Source: Streptococcus parasanguinis (GTDB lineage: Bacteria > Bacillota > Bacilli > Lactobacillales > Streptococcaceae). Taken from it: a stretch of 64,000 bases of DNA. A model generated the notes under the pieces. The model saw only the letters and a list, made by a program, of their open reading frames with translations. It was not told the origin of the DNA and made no database searches. Position 1 is the stretch's first letter, and each line of letters begins with the position of its first letter. This document shows, piece after piece, positions 38,763 through 48,484 of the stretch. The stretch spans positions 124,001-188,000 of the forward strand of contig NZ_JAHDAC010000003.1 of the NCBI RefSeq assembly GCF_018499505.1. Reading direction: 5' to 3'. The position numbers and the translations under genes are program-made.

Positions 38763-41048
38763 ATGAATCCTTTATTGAATGGTATGAATGATCGCCAAGC
38801 AGAGGCGGTCCAAACGACAGAAGGTCCCCTCTTGATTATGGCGGGAGCTGGTTCTGGTAAGACTCGTGTCTTGACCCACCGCATCGCTTACTTGATCGAT
38901 GAAAAAATGGTCAATCCTTGGAATATTTTGGCCATTACCTTTACCAATAAAGCCGCTCGAGAGATGAAGGAGCGGGCTTATCAGTTGAATCCAGCCACCC
39001 AAGATTGCTTGATTGCCACCTTCCACTCTATGTGTGTGCGTATTCTCCGTCGAGATGCGGATCACATTGGCTACAATCGCAACTTTACCATTGTCGACCC
39101 AGGTGAGCAACGGACCTTGATGAAGCGGATCTTGAAGTCCTTGAATTTGGATCCTAAGAAATGGAATGAACGGACCATCTTGGGGACCATTTCCAATGCT
39201 AAAAATGACTTGATCGATGAAGTGGCTTATGCCGCCCAAGCGGGGGATATGTATACCCAGATCGTCGCCAAGTGCTATGAGGCTTACCAAAAGGAACTCC
39301 GTCAGTCAGAAGCAGTGGACTTTGATGATTTGATCATGCTGACTCTGCGTCTTTTTGATCAGCATACAGATGTGCTGACCTATTACCAGCAGAAGTTCCA
39401 ATATATCCACGTGGATGAGTACCAAGATACCAACCATGCCCAATACCAATTGGTCAAACTCTTGGCTTCACGTTTTAAAAATATCTGTGTCGTTGGGGAT
39501 GCTGACCAGTCTATTTATGGCTGGCGGGGAGCAGATATGCAGAATATCCTGGACTTTGAGAAGGATTATAAGGAAGCTAAGGTCGTCCTCCTAGAAGAGA
39601 ATTACCGCTCGACCAAGACGATCTTGCAAGCAGCCAATGATGTCATCAAAAACAATCGCCACCGCCGTCCGAAGAATCTCTGGACACAAAATGAAGACGG
39701 GGAAGAGATTGTTTATTATCGGGCTAATGACGAGCAGGATGAAGCAGTCTTTGTTGCTAAAACGATTGAAGAGCTTAGTCGCGAAGCTGGCTACAAACAC
39801 CGTGATTTTGCGGTTCTCTACCGGACCAATGCCCAGTCACGGACCATTGAAGAAGCCCTGCTCAAGTCCAACATTCCTTACACCATGGTAGGGGGCACCA
39901 AGTTCTACAGCCGGAAGGAAATTCGGGATGTCATTGCTTATCTGAACTTGATTGCCAACCTCAGTGACAATATCAGTTTTGAGCGCATTATCAATGAACC
40001 CAAGCGGGGAATCGGGCCAGGTACAGTGGATAAGATTCGCGACTTTGCCCAAATGCAAGAGTCCTCACTCCTGGATGCTTCAGCCAATATCATGCTCTCT
40101 GGCATCAAAGGAAAGGCAGCCCAAGCCATTTGGGACTTTGCCAATCTCATTCTTGATTTGAGAGAAAGATTGGACCAGCTGACCATTACAGAGTTGGTCG
40201 AAGAAGTCCTTGACAAGACAGGTTATATGACAACCCTAACCAATCAGGGAAATTTGGAAAGTCAGGCCCGCATCGAGAATATCCAAGAGTTCCTATCTGT
40301 TACCAAGAATTTTGATGAAAATGGAGAGACCGTAGAAGACGAATCAGGTGTGGATACCTTGAGTCGTTTCTTGAACGATTTGGCTTTGATTGCCGATACA
40401 GACGATGGGGCTCAAGAAACTTCAGAAGTCACCTTGATGACTCTTCATGCAGCCAAGGGATTGGAGTTCCCAGTCGTCTTCTTGATTGGGATGGAAGAAA
40501 ATGTCTTTCCTCTTAGTCGTGCGGCTGAGGATCCAGATGAATTGGAAGAAGAGCGTCGCTTGGCTTATGTAGGGATCACACGGGCAGAGAAGGTTCTCTT
40601 CTTGACCAATGCCAACTCACGTTTGCTCTTTGGACGAACCAGCTATAACCGGCCGACGCGTTTCATCAATGAAATTAGCTCGGATTTATTGACCTACCAA
40701 GGATTAGCCCGTCCAGTCAACACCAGCTTTAAGGCTTCTTATAGCAATGGTGGCGGAACGACCTTTGGAAAAGGCATGAGCCTGTCACAAGCCCTTCAAG
40801 AGCGCAAGAGACAAGCATCCCCAAGTGCTCTCACGTCATCAAGCCTACCTTTTGGTAATAGTAACCGTTCTAGCGCTAAAGAAAGCGTCGCTTGGTCCAT
40901 TGGTGATATTGCCATTCACAAGAAGTGGGGCGAAGGGACTGTCCTAGAAGTCTCTGGTAGTGGCAGTACCCAAGAACTCAAGATCAACTTCCCAGAAGTG
41001 GGGCTAAAGAAACTCTTAGCCAGTGTCGCGCCGATTGAAAAGAAATAA
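38763..41048 (+). CDS. pcrA: ATP-dependent DNA helicase PcrA (UvrD/Rep family)
   Basis: Start at ATG 38763, after GAGGAG; an in-frame ATG at 38745 has no site. 761 residues of a superfamily 1 3'-5' helicase: motif [10 protein letters not shown], motif [10 protein letters not shown], motif [19 protein letters not shown], motif [11 protein letters not shown], motif [10 protein letters not shown], and a C-terminal Tudor-like segment contacting RNA polymerase ([15 protein letters not shown]). Acts in repair and replication. Confidence 0.96.
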   Translation: MNPLLNGMNDRQAEAVQTTEGPLLIMAGAGSGKTRVLTHRIAYLIDEKMVNPWNILAITFTNKAAREMKERAYQLNPATQDCLIATFHSMCVRILRRDADHIGYNRNFTIVDPGEQRTLMKRILKSLNLDPKKWNERTILGTISNAKNDLIDEVAYAAQAGDMYTQIVAKCYEAYQKELRQSEAVDFDDLIMLTLRLFDQHTDVLTYYQQKFQYIHVDEYQDTNHAQYQLVKLLASRFKNICVVGDADQSIYGWRGADMQNILDFEKDYKEAKVVLLEENYRSTKTILQAANDVIKNNRHRRPKNLWTQNEDGEEIVYYRANDEQDEAVFVAKTIEELSREAGYKHRDFAVLYRTNAQSRTIEEALLKSNIPYTMVGGTKFYSRKEIRDVIAYLNLIANLSDNISFERIINEPKRGIGPGTVDKIRDFAQMQESSLLDASANIMLSGIKGKAAQAIWDFANLILDLRERLDQLTITELVEEVLDKTGYMTTLTNQGNLESQARIENIQEFLSVTKNFDENGETVEDESGVDTLSRFLNDLALIADTDDGAQETSEVTLMTLHAAKGLEFPVVFLIGMEENVFPLSRAAEDPDELEEERRLAYVGITRAEKVLFLTNANSRLLFGRTSYNRPTRFINEISSDLLTYQGLARPVNTSFKASYSNGGGTTFGKGMSLSQALQERKRQASPSALTSSSLPFGNSNRSSAKESVAWSIGDIAIHKKWGEGTVLEVSGSGSTQELKINFPEVGLKKLLASVAPIEKK

Positions 41049-41148
41049 GTTAAGACCAGGAAGCTAAGTTCACTGTTTCAGATTATAAACAAGCAACCTC
41101 TATTCAGAAATCTCAAGTTATTACTGAATGAGACTATTAAAAAAGATT

Positions 41149-41286
41149 GAGACTTTTCTTCGTGAGGAAAGCACTAGAAACGCATTAGTTTCTGGTGCTC
41201 GGTAGATTTGAGACGTAAGGCTCGAATCTAAGGTATGGAATCCCAAAGGGAGTCGCTACCGTCCGTCCTCACCTAAGGAAAGTCTC
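41149..41286 (-). repeat. family A structured repeat, copy A2 (inverted)
   Basis: 138 bp with ends GAGACTTTTC / GGAAAGTCTC. On the minus strand it follows the same plan as the 20.6 and 58.4 kb copies, with base pairs changed on both sides of several stems (for example AGAAAC/GTTTCT for TGAAAC/GTTTCA). It fills most of the 343-base non-coding gap between pcrA and the DUF2130 gene; the rest of that gap holds a terminator and a promoter. Confidence 0.8.
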
Positions 41287-41310
41287 TATAGAGAAATGAA
41301 TATTCAGTCG

Positions 41311-41345
41311 AAACCAGCAAGCTTAGCTTGCTGGTTTTGATTTTA
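41311..41345 (+). terminator. terminator between pcrA and DUF2130 gene
   Basis: AAACCAGCAAGC-TTA-GCTTGCTGGTTT followed by a T-rich tail; symmetrical. Confidence 0.8.
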
Positions 41346-41354
41346 CTGGTGGCA

Positions 41355-41363
41355 TGATATAAT
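41355..41363 (+). promoter_or_regulatory. extended -10 promoter of DUF2130 gene
   Basis: TG-A-TATAAT, 28 bases before the start. Confidence 0.65.
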
Positions 41364-41391
41364 ATACTAAGAATAGAGAAAGAGGAATACT

Positions 41392-42666
41392 ATGAATGAA
41401 ATCAAGTGCTCCAACTGTGGGGAAGTCTTTACAGTTAACGAAAGTCAATACAGCGAGCTATTGTCACAGGTACGGACAGCTGAGTTTGACAAGGAAATTC
41501 ATGAGCGGATTCGGCAAGAATTGGCTTTGGCAGAGCAAAAGGCCCTTAATGAGCAACAAGAGAAGTTAGCCAAGAAGGACCAAGAAATTGCCCAATTACA
41601 GAACCAAATTCAACAGTTTGATACTGAAAAAGAATTGGCCAAAAAAGAGATGGAGCAAACGGCGAGCCAAAGCCTGCTAGAGAAAGAAAAAGAAGTGCAA
41701 GCACTGGAAAATCAGTTGGCTACCTTGCGCTTGGAGCATGAAAATCAGTTGCAAAAAACACTGTCTGATCTAGAGAAAGAAAGGGATCAGGTACAAAACC
41801 AATTGCTCCTTCAAGAGAAGGAAAATGAACTGTCCCTAGCTTCTGTCAAGCAAAACTACGAAGCCCAGCTAAAGGCAGCCAATGAACAGGTCGAGTTTTA
41901 CAAGAATTTTAAGGCCCAGCAGTCGACTAAGGCCATCGGGGAAAGTCTGGAGCAGTATGCGGAAAGTGAATTCAACAAGGTTCGCAGTTTTGCCTTTCCA
42001 AATGCCTATTTTGAAAAGGACAACAAGGTCTCTGCGCGTGGGTCTAAAGGTGACTTTATCTTCCGCGAGTGTGATGAAAATGGAGTGGAGATTATCTCCA
42101 TTATGTTTGAGATGAAGAATGAAGCTGATGGGACAGAGAAGAAGCATAAGAACGCGGATTTCTACAAGGAATTGGACAAGGACCGTCGAGAAAAGAACTG
42201 TGAATATGCGGTTTTAGTGACTATGCTTGAGGCAGATAACGACTACTTCAACACAGGGATTGTCGATGTTAGCCACGAGTATGAGAAGATGTATGTGGTG
42301 CGTCCTCAGTTCTTTATCCAGATCATTGGGCTCCTGCGGAATGCGGCCCTTAATTCCCTTAAATACAAGCAGGAATTGGCGCTTGTCCGTGAACAAAATA
42401 TCGATATTACCCACTTTGAAGAAGATCTGAATGCATTTAAGGTAGCCTTTGCTAAGAACTACAATTCGGCTTCTGTCAACTTTGGCAAGGCCATCGATGA
42501 AATCGACAAAGCCATCAAGCGGATGGAAGAAGTCAAGAAATTCTTGACCACATCAGAAAATCAACTCCGACTTGCCAATAATAAATTGGATGATGTTTCC
42601 GTTAAAAAATTGACTCGGAAGAATCCAACCATGAAGGCTAAGTTTGACGCCTTGAAGGGGGAATGA
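41392..42666 (+). CDS. DUF2130 protein: CxxC knuckle, coiled coil, PD-(D/E)xK-like nuclease core
   Basis: 424 residues. N-terminal CSNCG (Cys6, Cys9). A long charged coiled coil (about 30-175). A compact C-terminal domain with GDFIFRE (Asp221), FEMKNE (Glu240-x-Lys242) and an upstream Glu in GESLEQYAE. The spacing is that of a PD-(D/E)xK nuclease, matching the DUF2130 family; nuclease activity is inferred. It has its own promoter. A SIR2-type gene follows 11 bases later, so the two form an operon. Confidence 0.82.
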   Translation: MNEIKCSNCGEVFTVNESQYSELLSQVRTAEFDKEIHERIRQELALAEQKALNEQQEKLAKKDQEIAQLQNQIQQFDTEKELAKKEMEQTASQSLLEKEKEVQALENQLATLRLEHENQLQKTLSDLEKERDQVQNQLLLQEKENELSLASVKQNYEAQLKAANEQVEFYKNFKAQQSTKAIGESLEQYAESEFNKVRSFAFPNAYFEKDNKVSARGSKGDFIFRECDENGVEIISIMFEMKNEADGTEKKHKNADFYKELDKDRREKNCEYAVLVTMLEADNDYFNTGIVDVSHEYEKMYVVRPQFFIQIIGLLRNAALNSLKYKQELALVREQNIDITHFEEDLNAFKVAFAKNYNSASVNFGKAIDEIDKAIKRMEEVKKFLTTSENQLRLANNKLDDVSVKKLTRKNPTMKAKFDALKGE

Positions 42667-42677
42667 GGAAATAAGTT

Positions 42678-43954
42678 ATGGAAGATGATTTTAATTATGA
42701 AAATTTGATAGATGATGTAACTGAGGCTATAAAAAATTTTAACTTAGTAATTTTTATTGGCGCAGGAGTTTCAATTGCTCAAGGTTATCCTAATTGGAAC
42801 AATTATATTGAACATCTTATTAAGTATTGGCAAGGACAAGTTTTATCGGTAAGTGGTGAAAAAAGACTTGGAAGAGAACATCACGTAGTTTTTGATTTAA
42901 TTAGCAAATCTAGTATTAGTAATAAACGTAAAGTGGATCTAGTAAACTATGAATTAAAAAAAGTTTTTGGTGAAGATTTTGAAAAGCGACGACTAGATTT
43001 TGAAAAAAGATATTTTAAAAATCTATTACCATATTCAATAGTTAATCAAACAGTAGAATCTTTAGCAAGTTTGAATGCAGTATTTATTACTTCTAACTAC
43101 GACTATGAAATTGAAAATCATATTAAACGTTTAAAGAATTCTGTAGTTACTATTAATGATCATTATTTATAAATCATTCAAGTTATAGAGATGTAATTAT
43201 TCAAATAATAAATTCAGTAAAAGATACCGATTATAGGGAGTTTGCTCAAGGAATTTTATTAAATGAATACGATCCAAACGGAATCAATGTAACTTACAAC
43301 ACCTTTTTAGGATTTGTGTATTATCATTCTACAATTACTATCGAAGCTGCAGAAGTTTTCACAAATGTAGTAAAGGATATACTAAACAAAAAAATTGAGG
43401 ACAATCAAATTCTTGATAAAGTTTATCTAGTTGCTTTAGAGAGGGTAGATCCATCTATTGATTCATTTTCTTTATCAAAGAATAACTATAGTCAAATGAT
43501 AAACATCATTTTTACAAATGATTATGAATTTAGATATTCGAAAAAATGGTTGCGAGAATTATTCAAATTTGACTCAAGTGCAAACTATCTGGTGACAATT
43601 TTTTATTTATTATATAATGAAAATCTTAAAAAAAATAGATTTGCTTTATTTATAGAGGAATTAAGTGATTATGTGACAACTTATAATCAGAAAATATCCT
43701 TACGAGGAATGAATTATAAATTAAATCATGAAGAACTTAACAATTTTGATTTGTTGAAAAAAATGTTTCTAAAATTAATGGAGGCTGATAAAATAGAGAA
43801 TGATATTTTCTATCTAGATGGTATCAAAAATATACTCCCATTATTATCTTTAGATGAAAGACGGAGTGTATTACAACATATTCAAAAACAGAAAAATTGT
43901 CCTCCTCCAGAAATTGAGAAATTACAAAGAATTATCGATAATTTAAATTTGTAA
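42678..43954 (+). pseudogene. SIR2-like NAD-binding protein gene, split by a frameshift
   Basis: The first reading frame (42678-43172) gives 164 residues with FIGAGVSIAQGYPNW (28-40) and ITSNYDYEIE (Asn140), the nucleotide-binding half of a SIR2 domain. It then stops at TAA 43170. The next frame is open from 43160 to 43954 and continues the protein (FINHSSYRDVII, putative catalytic His). A single missing base in the T/A run near 43163-43172 would restore one frame of about 425 residues. The gene is strikingly AT-rich beside its neighbours, which suggests acquisition. SIR2-like NADases of this kind are frequent effectors of phage defence. A sequencing error is possible. Confidence 0.75.
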
Positions 43955-43969
43955 AAATAAAGAAATTAA

Positions 43970-44089
43970 GAGACTTCAAGAGATATCTGTAGATTTTTAA
44001 ACTAAATTGCCTAACAGATTGTGCTCAAATTTAAGGTATGGAATCTCTAAGGAATTCTCTACCGTCCATTTTTACCCAAGGAAAGTCTC
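43970..44089 (-). repeat. family A repeat, copy A3 (inverted, degenerate)
   Basis: The right 67 bases (44023-44089) align with 41220-41286, including AAGGTATGGAATC, CTACCGTCC and AAGGAAAGTCTC; the left part keeps only GAGACTT at 43970. It lies between the SIR2 gene and the oxidoreductase. Confidence 0.7.
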
Positions 44090-44110
44090 GAATGAAAACC
44101 TCATGAAACT

Positions 44111-44140
44111 AAAAAACGCTGGAATATTTTCCAGCGTTTT
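44111..44140. terminator. bidirectional terminator
   Basis: AAAACGCTGGAA/TTCCAGCGTTTT stem with A and T runs, between the SIR2 gene and the convergent oxidoreductase gene. Confidence 0.85.
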
Positions 44141-44147
44141 ATGTTAG

Positions 44148-45464
44148 TTAAATCGCAAAGAGATCGTTTAGGTTTTCTGCCATGGTTGGGTGGGTAAAGA
44201 TTTGTTTTGCGATGTAAGTATAAGGGATCTTGTTGTCCATAGCCATGGTGATCAGGTTGATAAGTTCGCCTGCAGCTTCTCCAAAGAGAGTTGCTCCAAG
44301 GATTTCTTTGGTTTCTGGGTTGACCACGGCTTTGAAGGCACCTCGAAGATCTGCATTAACATGTCCACGAGGCATGGCAGCAACTGGCAATTCTTTAACA
44401 GCAACTGGAAGCCCTTTGTCACGTGCTTCTTGCTCAGTCAAGCCGACTTGGGCAAGTGGAGGAGCAATGAAGAGTGTTGTCGCATAATTGTTACGAGTTT
44501 CGAGATTGTAGCTACCATCGCCTGTAAGGTAGTTGAAGACGATGCGGAAATCATCGAGTGACATGTAGGTGAATTGAGGGCCACCATTGACATCCCCAAC
44601 TGCAAAGACACCAGGGACGCTGGTTTCCAAATGACGGTTGACTTGGATCGCTCCACGATCAGTGACTTGGATATCTGTGTTTTCAAGACCAAGTCCAGTT
44701 GTGTTTGGTTTACGTCCTGTTGCGTAGAGAAGGATATCAAACTCGAAGTCTCCCTTATCTGTGACAACTGTTAAGCTGTTTTCGCCATCCTTGATTTCTT
44801 GGGTATGAACGCCTTGCAAGAATTGAATACCGTCTTCTTCCAGGTAACCTTTTGCAAGAGCTGCAATACTTGGCTCGATCCGTGGCAAGAATGTTTCAGA
44901 AGCATCCAATACCGTTACTTGGCTGCCCAAGGTATTATAGAGATGAGCAAATTCCAATCCGATAGGTCCACCACCAAGGACACCGAGGCGTTTAGGTAGG
45001 TTTTCCAAACGTTGAATACCGGTTGAATCCACAGCAAATTTGCTTTCAGCCAATCCTGGGATTGGAAGAATAGTTGGCACAGCACCAGTATTAATAATAA
45101 TGGTTTCAGCTGTCAATTCTTCCTTTTCATCTCCAGCTTGAATTTCGATGACCTTGTTGGAAAGGAAACGAGCAGTCGCGTCGATAATGTCTACACCAGT
45201 TCCAGCAATAGTTGCGTAGTTCTTGCCATTGAGACGAGTAGTGACCGCATTTTTTTCATTCATGGCTTGCTCAAAATCCAAGCCTTTTTCTGCGGCAACA
45301 ATCAAGGTCTTGGTGGGAATACAAGCGATATTGATACAAGTACCACCGTACATAGATTTGCTCTTTTCAATCAGAGCGACTTTTTTACCTTGGCTTGATA
45401 ATTTCGCCGCAAGTGTTTTACCAGCTTTACCAAATCCAATCACAATAACATCATACATTAACAT
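44148..45464 (-). CDS. har: RclA/Har-type flavin disulfide reductase (hypothiocyanous acid reductase)
   Basis: 438-residue pyridine-nucleotide disulfide oxidoreductase. N-terminal VIVIGFGKAGKTLA FAD site, redox motif GGTCINIACIPTKTL (Cys43, Cys48), central NAD(P)H site GVLGGGPIGLEFA and a C-terminal dimer domain (FTHPTMAEN). The opening is very like E. coli RclA, and the length fits pneumococcal Har, which reduces hypothiocyanous acid made by host peroxidase in saliva and airway. Start at 45464, with AGAAGG nine bases upstream. The gene symbol rests on motif recall, not on a search. Confidence 0.82.
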   Translation of the reverse strand: MLMYDVIVIGFGKAGKTLAAKLSSQGKKVALIEKSKSMYGGTCINIACIPTKTLIVAAEKGLDFEQAMNEKNAVTTRLNGKNYATIAGTGVDIIDATARFLSNKVIEIQAGDEKEELTAETIIINTGAVPTILPIPGLAESKFAVDSTGIQRLENLPKRLGVLGGGPIGLEFAHLYNTLGSQVTVLDASETFLPRIEPSIAALAKGYLEEDGIQFLQGVHTQEIKDGENSLTVVTDKGDFEFDILLYATGRKPNTTGLGLENTDIQVTDRGAIQVNRHLETSVPGVFAVGDVNGGPQFTYMSLDDFRIVFNYLTGDGSYNLETRNNYATTLFIAPPLAQVGLTEQEARDKGLPVAVKELPVAAMPRGHVNADLRGAFKAVVNPETKEILGATLFGEAAGELINLITMAMDNKIPYTYIAKQIFTHPTMAENLNDLFAI

Positions 45465-45584
45465 ATGTTACACCTTCTTTCGGTTTCTATTGTATCAAAC
45501 CCATTTTAAAAAGTCTGAAATCTGCTACGGGATTTTTTAGGAGCTCATGGGAAGGGGGAAAGAGGGACAAGAAGTCTCGTTTCG

Positions 45585-45593
45585 TGGTATAAT
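45585..45593 (+). promoter_or_regulatory. extended -10 promoter of truB-ribF
   Basis: TG-G-TATAAT, 52 bases before truB. Confidence 0.65.
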
Positions 45594-45645
45594 AAAGGGT
45601 CGGTGATCCGGATGGTCACACAATCAGTTAGAAAGAGCAAATCAG

Positions 45646-46542
45646 ATGGACGGAATTATCAATGTAAAAAAAGAAGCGGGCATGACTTCACATGATGTGG
45701 TCTTTAAACTGCGGAAGATCCTAGGAACCAAGAAGATCGGTCATGGGGGAACGTTGGATCCGGATGTGGTGGGAGTGCTTCCGATTGCAGTTGGCAAGGC
45801 GACTCGCATGGTAGAGTTCATGCAGGATGAGGGTAAGGTCTACGAGGGGGAAATCACTCTGGGATATTCTACAACGACCGAGGATACTAGTGGGGAAGTC
45901 GTAGAGCGGACCCCAGTGGAAGCCCCTTTAGATGTAGCAGAGGTCGACCGCATGATTGCTCAGATGGTGGGAGAGATTGAGCAGGTACCGCCCATGTATT
46001 CAGCGGTCAAGGTCAATGGACGTAAACTCTATGAGTATGCACGGGCAGGAGAAGAAGTGGAACGCCCTGTCCGACAGGTAACCATTTATGAATTCACGCG
46101 CACCAGTGAGATTAGCTATGAAGAAAGTCTAGCCCGTTTTCGTTTCCGGGTTAAATGTAGCAAGGGCACCTATATCCGGACCTTGTCTGTGGACCTTGGT
46201 CAAAAACTGGGTTACGCAGCCCACATGTCTCATCTGACACGGACCAGTGCTGCCGGTTTGTCACTGGATGATGCCCTGACCTTAGAAGAAGTGGCTGAAA
46301 AAGTAGCCCAAGGAGATTTGAGCTTTCTTCATCCACTTGAAATTGGCACCGGGGACCTGGAAAAAGTAGTGCTGACAGTAGAAGAGGTTGGCGAGGTCCA
46401 AGTGGGACGCTTTATTCCAGTTGAGAGTGACTCCAAAGAGTTAGCTGCTTTTTACCAAGGGAAATTGGTAGCTATTTTAGAAAAAAGAGAAGAACTTTAC
46501 AAACCTCGAAAAGTCTTTCTAACAGAAAGTGTGTTACAATAA
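45646..46542 (+). CDS. truB: tRNA pseudouridine(55) synthase TruB
   Basis: 298 residues. Catalytic Asp in [23 protein letters not shown] (about 36-58), where most TruB proteins have DPLATGVL; the Asp is retained. Also [19 protein letters not shown] and [11 protein letters not shown]. Modifies U55 in the T loop of tRNAs. Four bases separate it from ribF. Confidence 0.96.
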   Translation: MDGIINVKKEAGMTSHDVVFKLRKILGTKKIGHGGTLDPDVVGVLPIAVGKATRMVEFMQDEGKVYEGEITLGYSTTTEDTSGEVVERTPVEAPLDVAEVDRMIAQMVGEIEQVPPMYSAVKVNGRKLYEYARAGEEVERPVRQVTIYEFTRTSEISYEESLARFRFRVKCSKGTYIRTLSVDLGQKLGYAAHMSHLTRTSAAGLSLDDALTLEEVAEKVAQGDLSFLHPLEIGTGDLEKVVLTVEEVGEVQVGRFIPVESDSKELAAFYQGKLVAILEKREELYKPRKVFLTESVLQ

Positions 46543-46546
46543 ATTC

Positions 46547-47482
46547 ATGAATATTCGTACGATTACTACTGCTAACCAGATCCATTTGGAGAATGAGACA
46601 GTTTTGGTTCTGGGCTACTTTGATGGCCTGCATCTGGGGCATCAAGAACTCTTTAAAAAGGCGCGTCAGATAGCGGATGAAAAAGGCTTGAAGGTCGCTT
46701 TGTTAACCTTCCCTGAATCTCCTAAGTTAGCCTTTGTTCGCTACCAACCAGAATTGTTACTCCATTTGCAAAGTCCTGAGGATCGGTTCCAAAAATTAAA
46801 CGAACTAGGAGTAGATGAGCTCTTCCTCATTGATTTTACGACCGATTTTGCTTCTAAAACTGCGAAAGAATTTATCGATCAATTTGTCAAAGCCTTGAGG
46901 GCCCGAGTTTTAATTGCTGGATTTGATTATAGTTTTGGCTCTGATAAGAAAACGGCCTCTGACTTAGCTGATTATTTTGATGGTCAAGTGGAAGTCATTT
47001 CTCCTGTATTGGATCAGGGGGAAAAGGTTAGTTCGACCCGAATTCGTCAGGCTGTCCTAGAAGGACGCGTCCACGAAGCTGCCCGTCTACTTGGTCACCC
47101 GTTATCCAGTCGGGGAATCGTCGTGCATGGGGATGCGCGTGGCCGCACCATTGGTTATCCTACCGCCAATCTAGCACCGATTGACCGGACCTATCTCCCA
47201 TCAGATGGGGTTTATGTAGTCGATGTCGATTTTAAAGGGCAGACCTACCGTGGGATGGCTTCTGTCGGGAAAAATGTCACCTTTGATGGAAAAGAGCTTC
47301 GTTTCGAAGTCAATCTCTTTGATTTTACTGGAGATATCTACGGTCATACCCTGACCATTCATTGGTTAGATAAGATTCGAGAAATGGTCAAATTCGATGG
47401 GATCGATCAACTAGTGGCGCAACTAGAAGAAGATGAAGCAGTTTCACGAAACTGGACCAAGAGAGTGGGACAAAAGTCCTAG
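46547..47482 (+). CDS. ribF: bifunctional riboflavin kinase/FAD synthetase
   Basis: Start taken at ATG 46547; no good ribosome site is seen, so it may depend on coupling to truB, whose stop is four bases away. 311 residues. FAD synthetase domain with LGYFDGLHLGHQELF (nucleotidyltransferase HxGH-like) and SSTRIR; riboflavin kinase domain with GRTIGYPTANL. Its last codons (TKRVGQKS) and stop are written by repeat B2, so the native C-terminus has been altered. Confidence 0.95.
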   Translation: MNIRTITTANQIHLENETVLVLGYFDGLHLGHQELFKKARQIADEKGLKVALLTFPESPKLAFVRYQPELLLHLQSPEDRFQKLNELGVDELFLIDFTTDFASKTAKEFIDQFVKALRARVLIAGFDYSFGSDKKTASDLADYFDGQVEVISPVLDQGEKVSSTRIRQAVLEGRVHEAARLLGHPLSSRGIVVHGDARGRTIGYPTANLAPIDRTYLPSDGVYVVDVDFKGQTYRGMASVGKNVTFDGKELRFEVNLFDFTGDIYGHTLTIHWLDKIREMVKFDGIDQLVAQLEEDEAVSRNWTKRVGQKS

Positions 47483-47640
47483 TCTCTCAATTGTTTTTGG
47501 ATTGTCGAGCAAGACGCAGTGGTTGAGTGGGCTCTACTACGCTGATTTCATCAGCTTTTACAGCCCTACTCAACTGTGCGGAGGTGGGACGACGAAATCG
47601 AATTCTAACGAATAACCGATTTCTGTCCCACTCTCTTTTT
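47461..47640 (-). repeat. family B repeat, copy B2 (inverted)
   Basis: Starts GAGAGTGGGAC inside the ribF 3' end and closes GTCCCACTCTC plus T run. In reverse complement it matches B1 (37241-37421) over nearly the entire length, with only scattered differences. It supplies the ribF stop codon and terminator. Confidence 0.88.
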
Positions 47641-47723
47641 TCGGGCCTCTTCTTGGGAAAAATGAAAGGGATTTCTTTTTTCCACTGAAATTCAGAAAAA
47701 TCGTCGAGAAATCAAAAAAGCGC

Positions 47724-47752
47724 TTTTCAAGCACCTATTTTTTTTGTATAAT
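47724..47752 (+). promoter_or_regulatory. sigma-A promoter of spxA
   Basis: TTTTCA, 17-base spacer, TATAAT (47747-47752). Confidence 0.55.
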
Positions 47753-47791
47753 AGAGTCAGATAGTTATATATAAAAAAAGAAGTGAACCAC

Positions 47792-48193
47792 ATGATTACA
47801 TTATTTTTATCACCGAGTTGTACATCATGTCGAAAAGCTCGGGCTTGGTTAAAAAAGCACGATGTTCCATTTAAAGAACACAATATTATGACAAGTCCTT
47901 TGAGCAAACAGGAGTTGACAAGTATATTGGCCTTGACCGAAAACGGAACAGACGACATTATTTCAACTCGTTCAAAAATTTTTCAAAAATTGGATGTTGA
48001 TGTTGAAGATTTATCCATCTCGGCCTTGATCCATCTGATTGAGGAAAATCCTAGTCTCTTGCGGAGACCGATTATTTTAGATAACAAACGCATGCAGATT
48101 GGCTTTAACGAAGATGAAATTCGGGCCTTCTTGCCACGGAGTTATCGCAAACAAGAGTTACGCTCTGCCACTCTAAGAGCAGAAATAAACTAA
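47792..48193 (+). CDS. spxA: transcriptional regulator Spx (SpxA1 type)
   Basis: Start at ATG 47792, giving the usual 133 residues; [20 protein letters not shown] carries the CxxC redox switch (Cys10, Cys13). Thioredoxin-like ArsC fold that binds the RNA polymerase alpha subunit and controls oxidative-stress genes. [27 protein letters not shown] is conserved at the end. Streptococci have two Spx proteins; a place after truB-ribF suits SpxA1. Confidence 0.94.
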   Translation: MITLFLSPSCTSCRKARAWLKKHDVPFKEHNIMTSPLSKQELTSILALTENGTDDIISTRSKIFQKLDVDVEDLSISALIHLIEENPSLLRRPIILDNKRMQIGFNEDEIRAFLPRSYRKQELRSATLRAEIN

Positions 48194-48205
48194 GAAGTAT
48201 GTCGA

Positions 48206-48484
48206 ATGCAAAAAAATTATAGTTACCCACTGGACTTATCGTGGAGCACTGAAGAGCTTGCTTCAGTGCTTTCTTTTTTCAATAAAGTTGAAGAAGCCTA
48301 TGAAAGTAAGGTAGAGGCCAAAGAATACATGGAATCCTACCGCGCTTTTAAGAAGGTCGTGCCTAGTATCGGAGAAGAAAAGCGTCTCGGACGGGAGTTC
48401 GAAGAAGTGAGCGGTTTTTCTCTCTATCGTGCGACCCAGGCTGCAAAGCAAAAAGAGGAAGGATGGTTTTCTCTTGAAGAATAA
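48206..48484 (+). CDS. UPF0223 family protein
   Basis: 92-residue helical protein beginning [33 protein letters not shown], the pattern of UPF0223. Function unknown. It lies 12 bases after spxA and overlaps the next gene, so the three are one operon. Confidence 0.88.
   Translation: MQKNYSYPLDLSWSTEELASVLSFFNKVEEAYESKVEAKEYMESYRAFKKVVPSIGEEKRLGREFEEVSGFSLYRATQAAKQKEEGWFSLEE

Noticed and set aside
43100..43200. Programmed frameshift in the SIR2 gene
   Set aside because: No slippery heptamer, stimulatory ribosome site or hairpin is evident; a plain single-base loss explains it better.
47433..47615. 60-residue ORF, with the same peptide also encoded at 37.2 kb
   Set aside because: The shared peptide is the translation of family B repeat DNA on one strand; no ribosome site, and it overlaps ribF.
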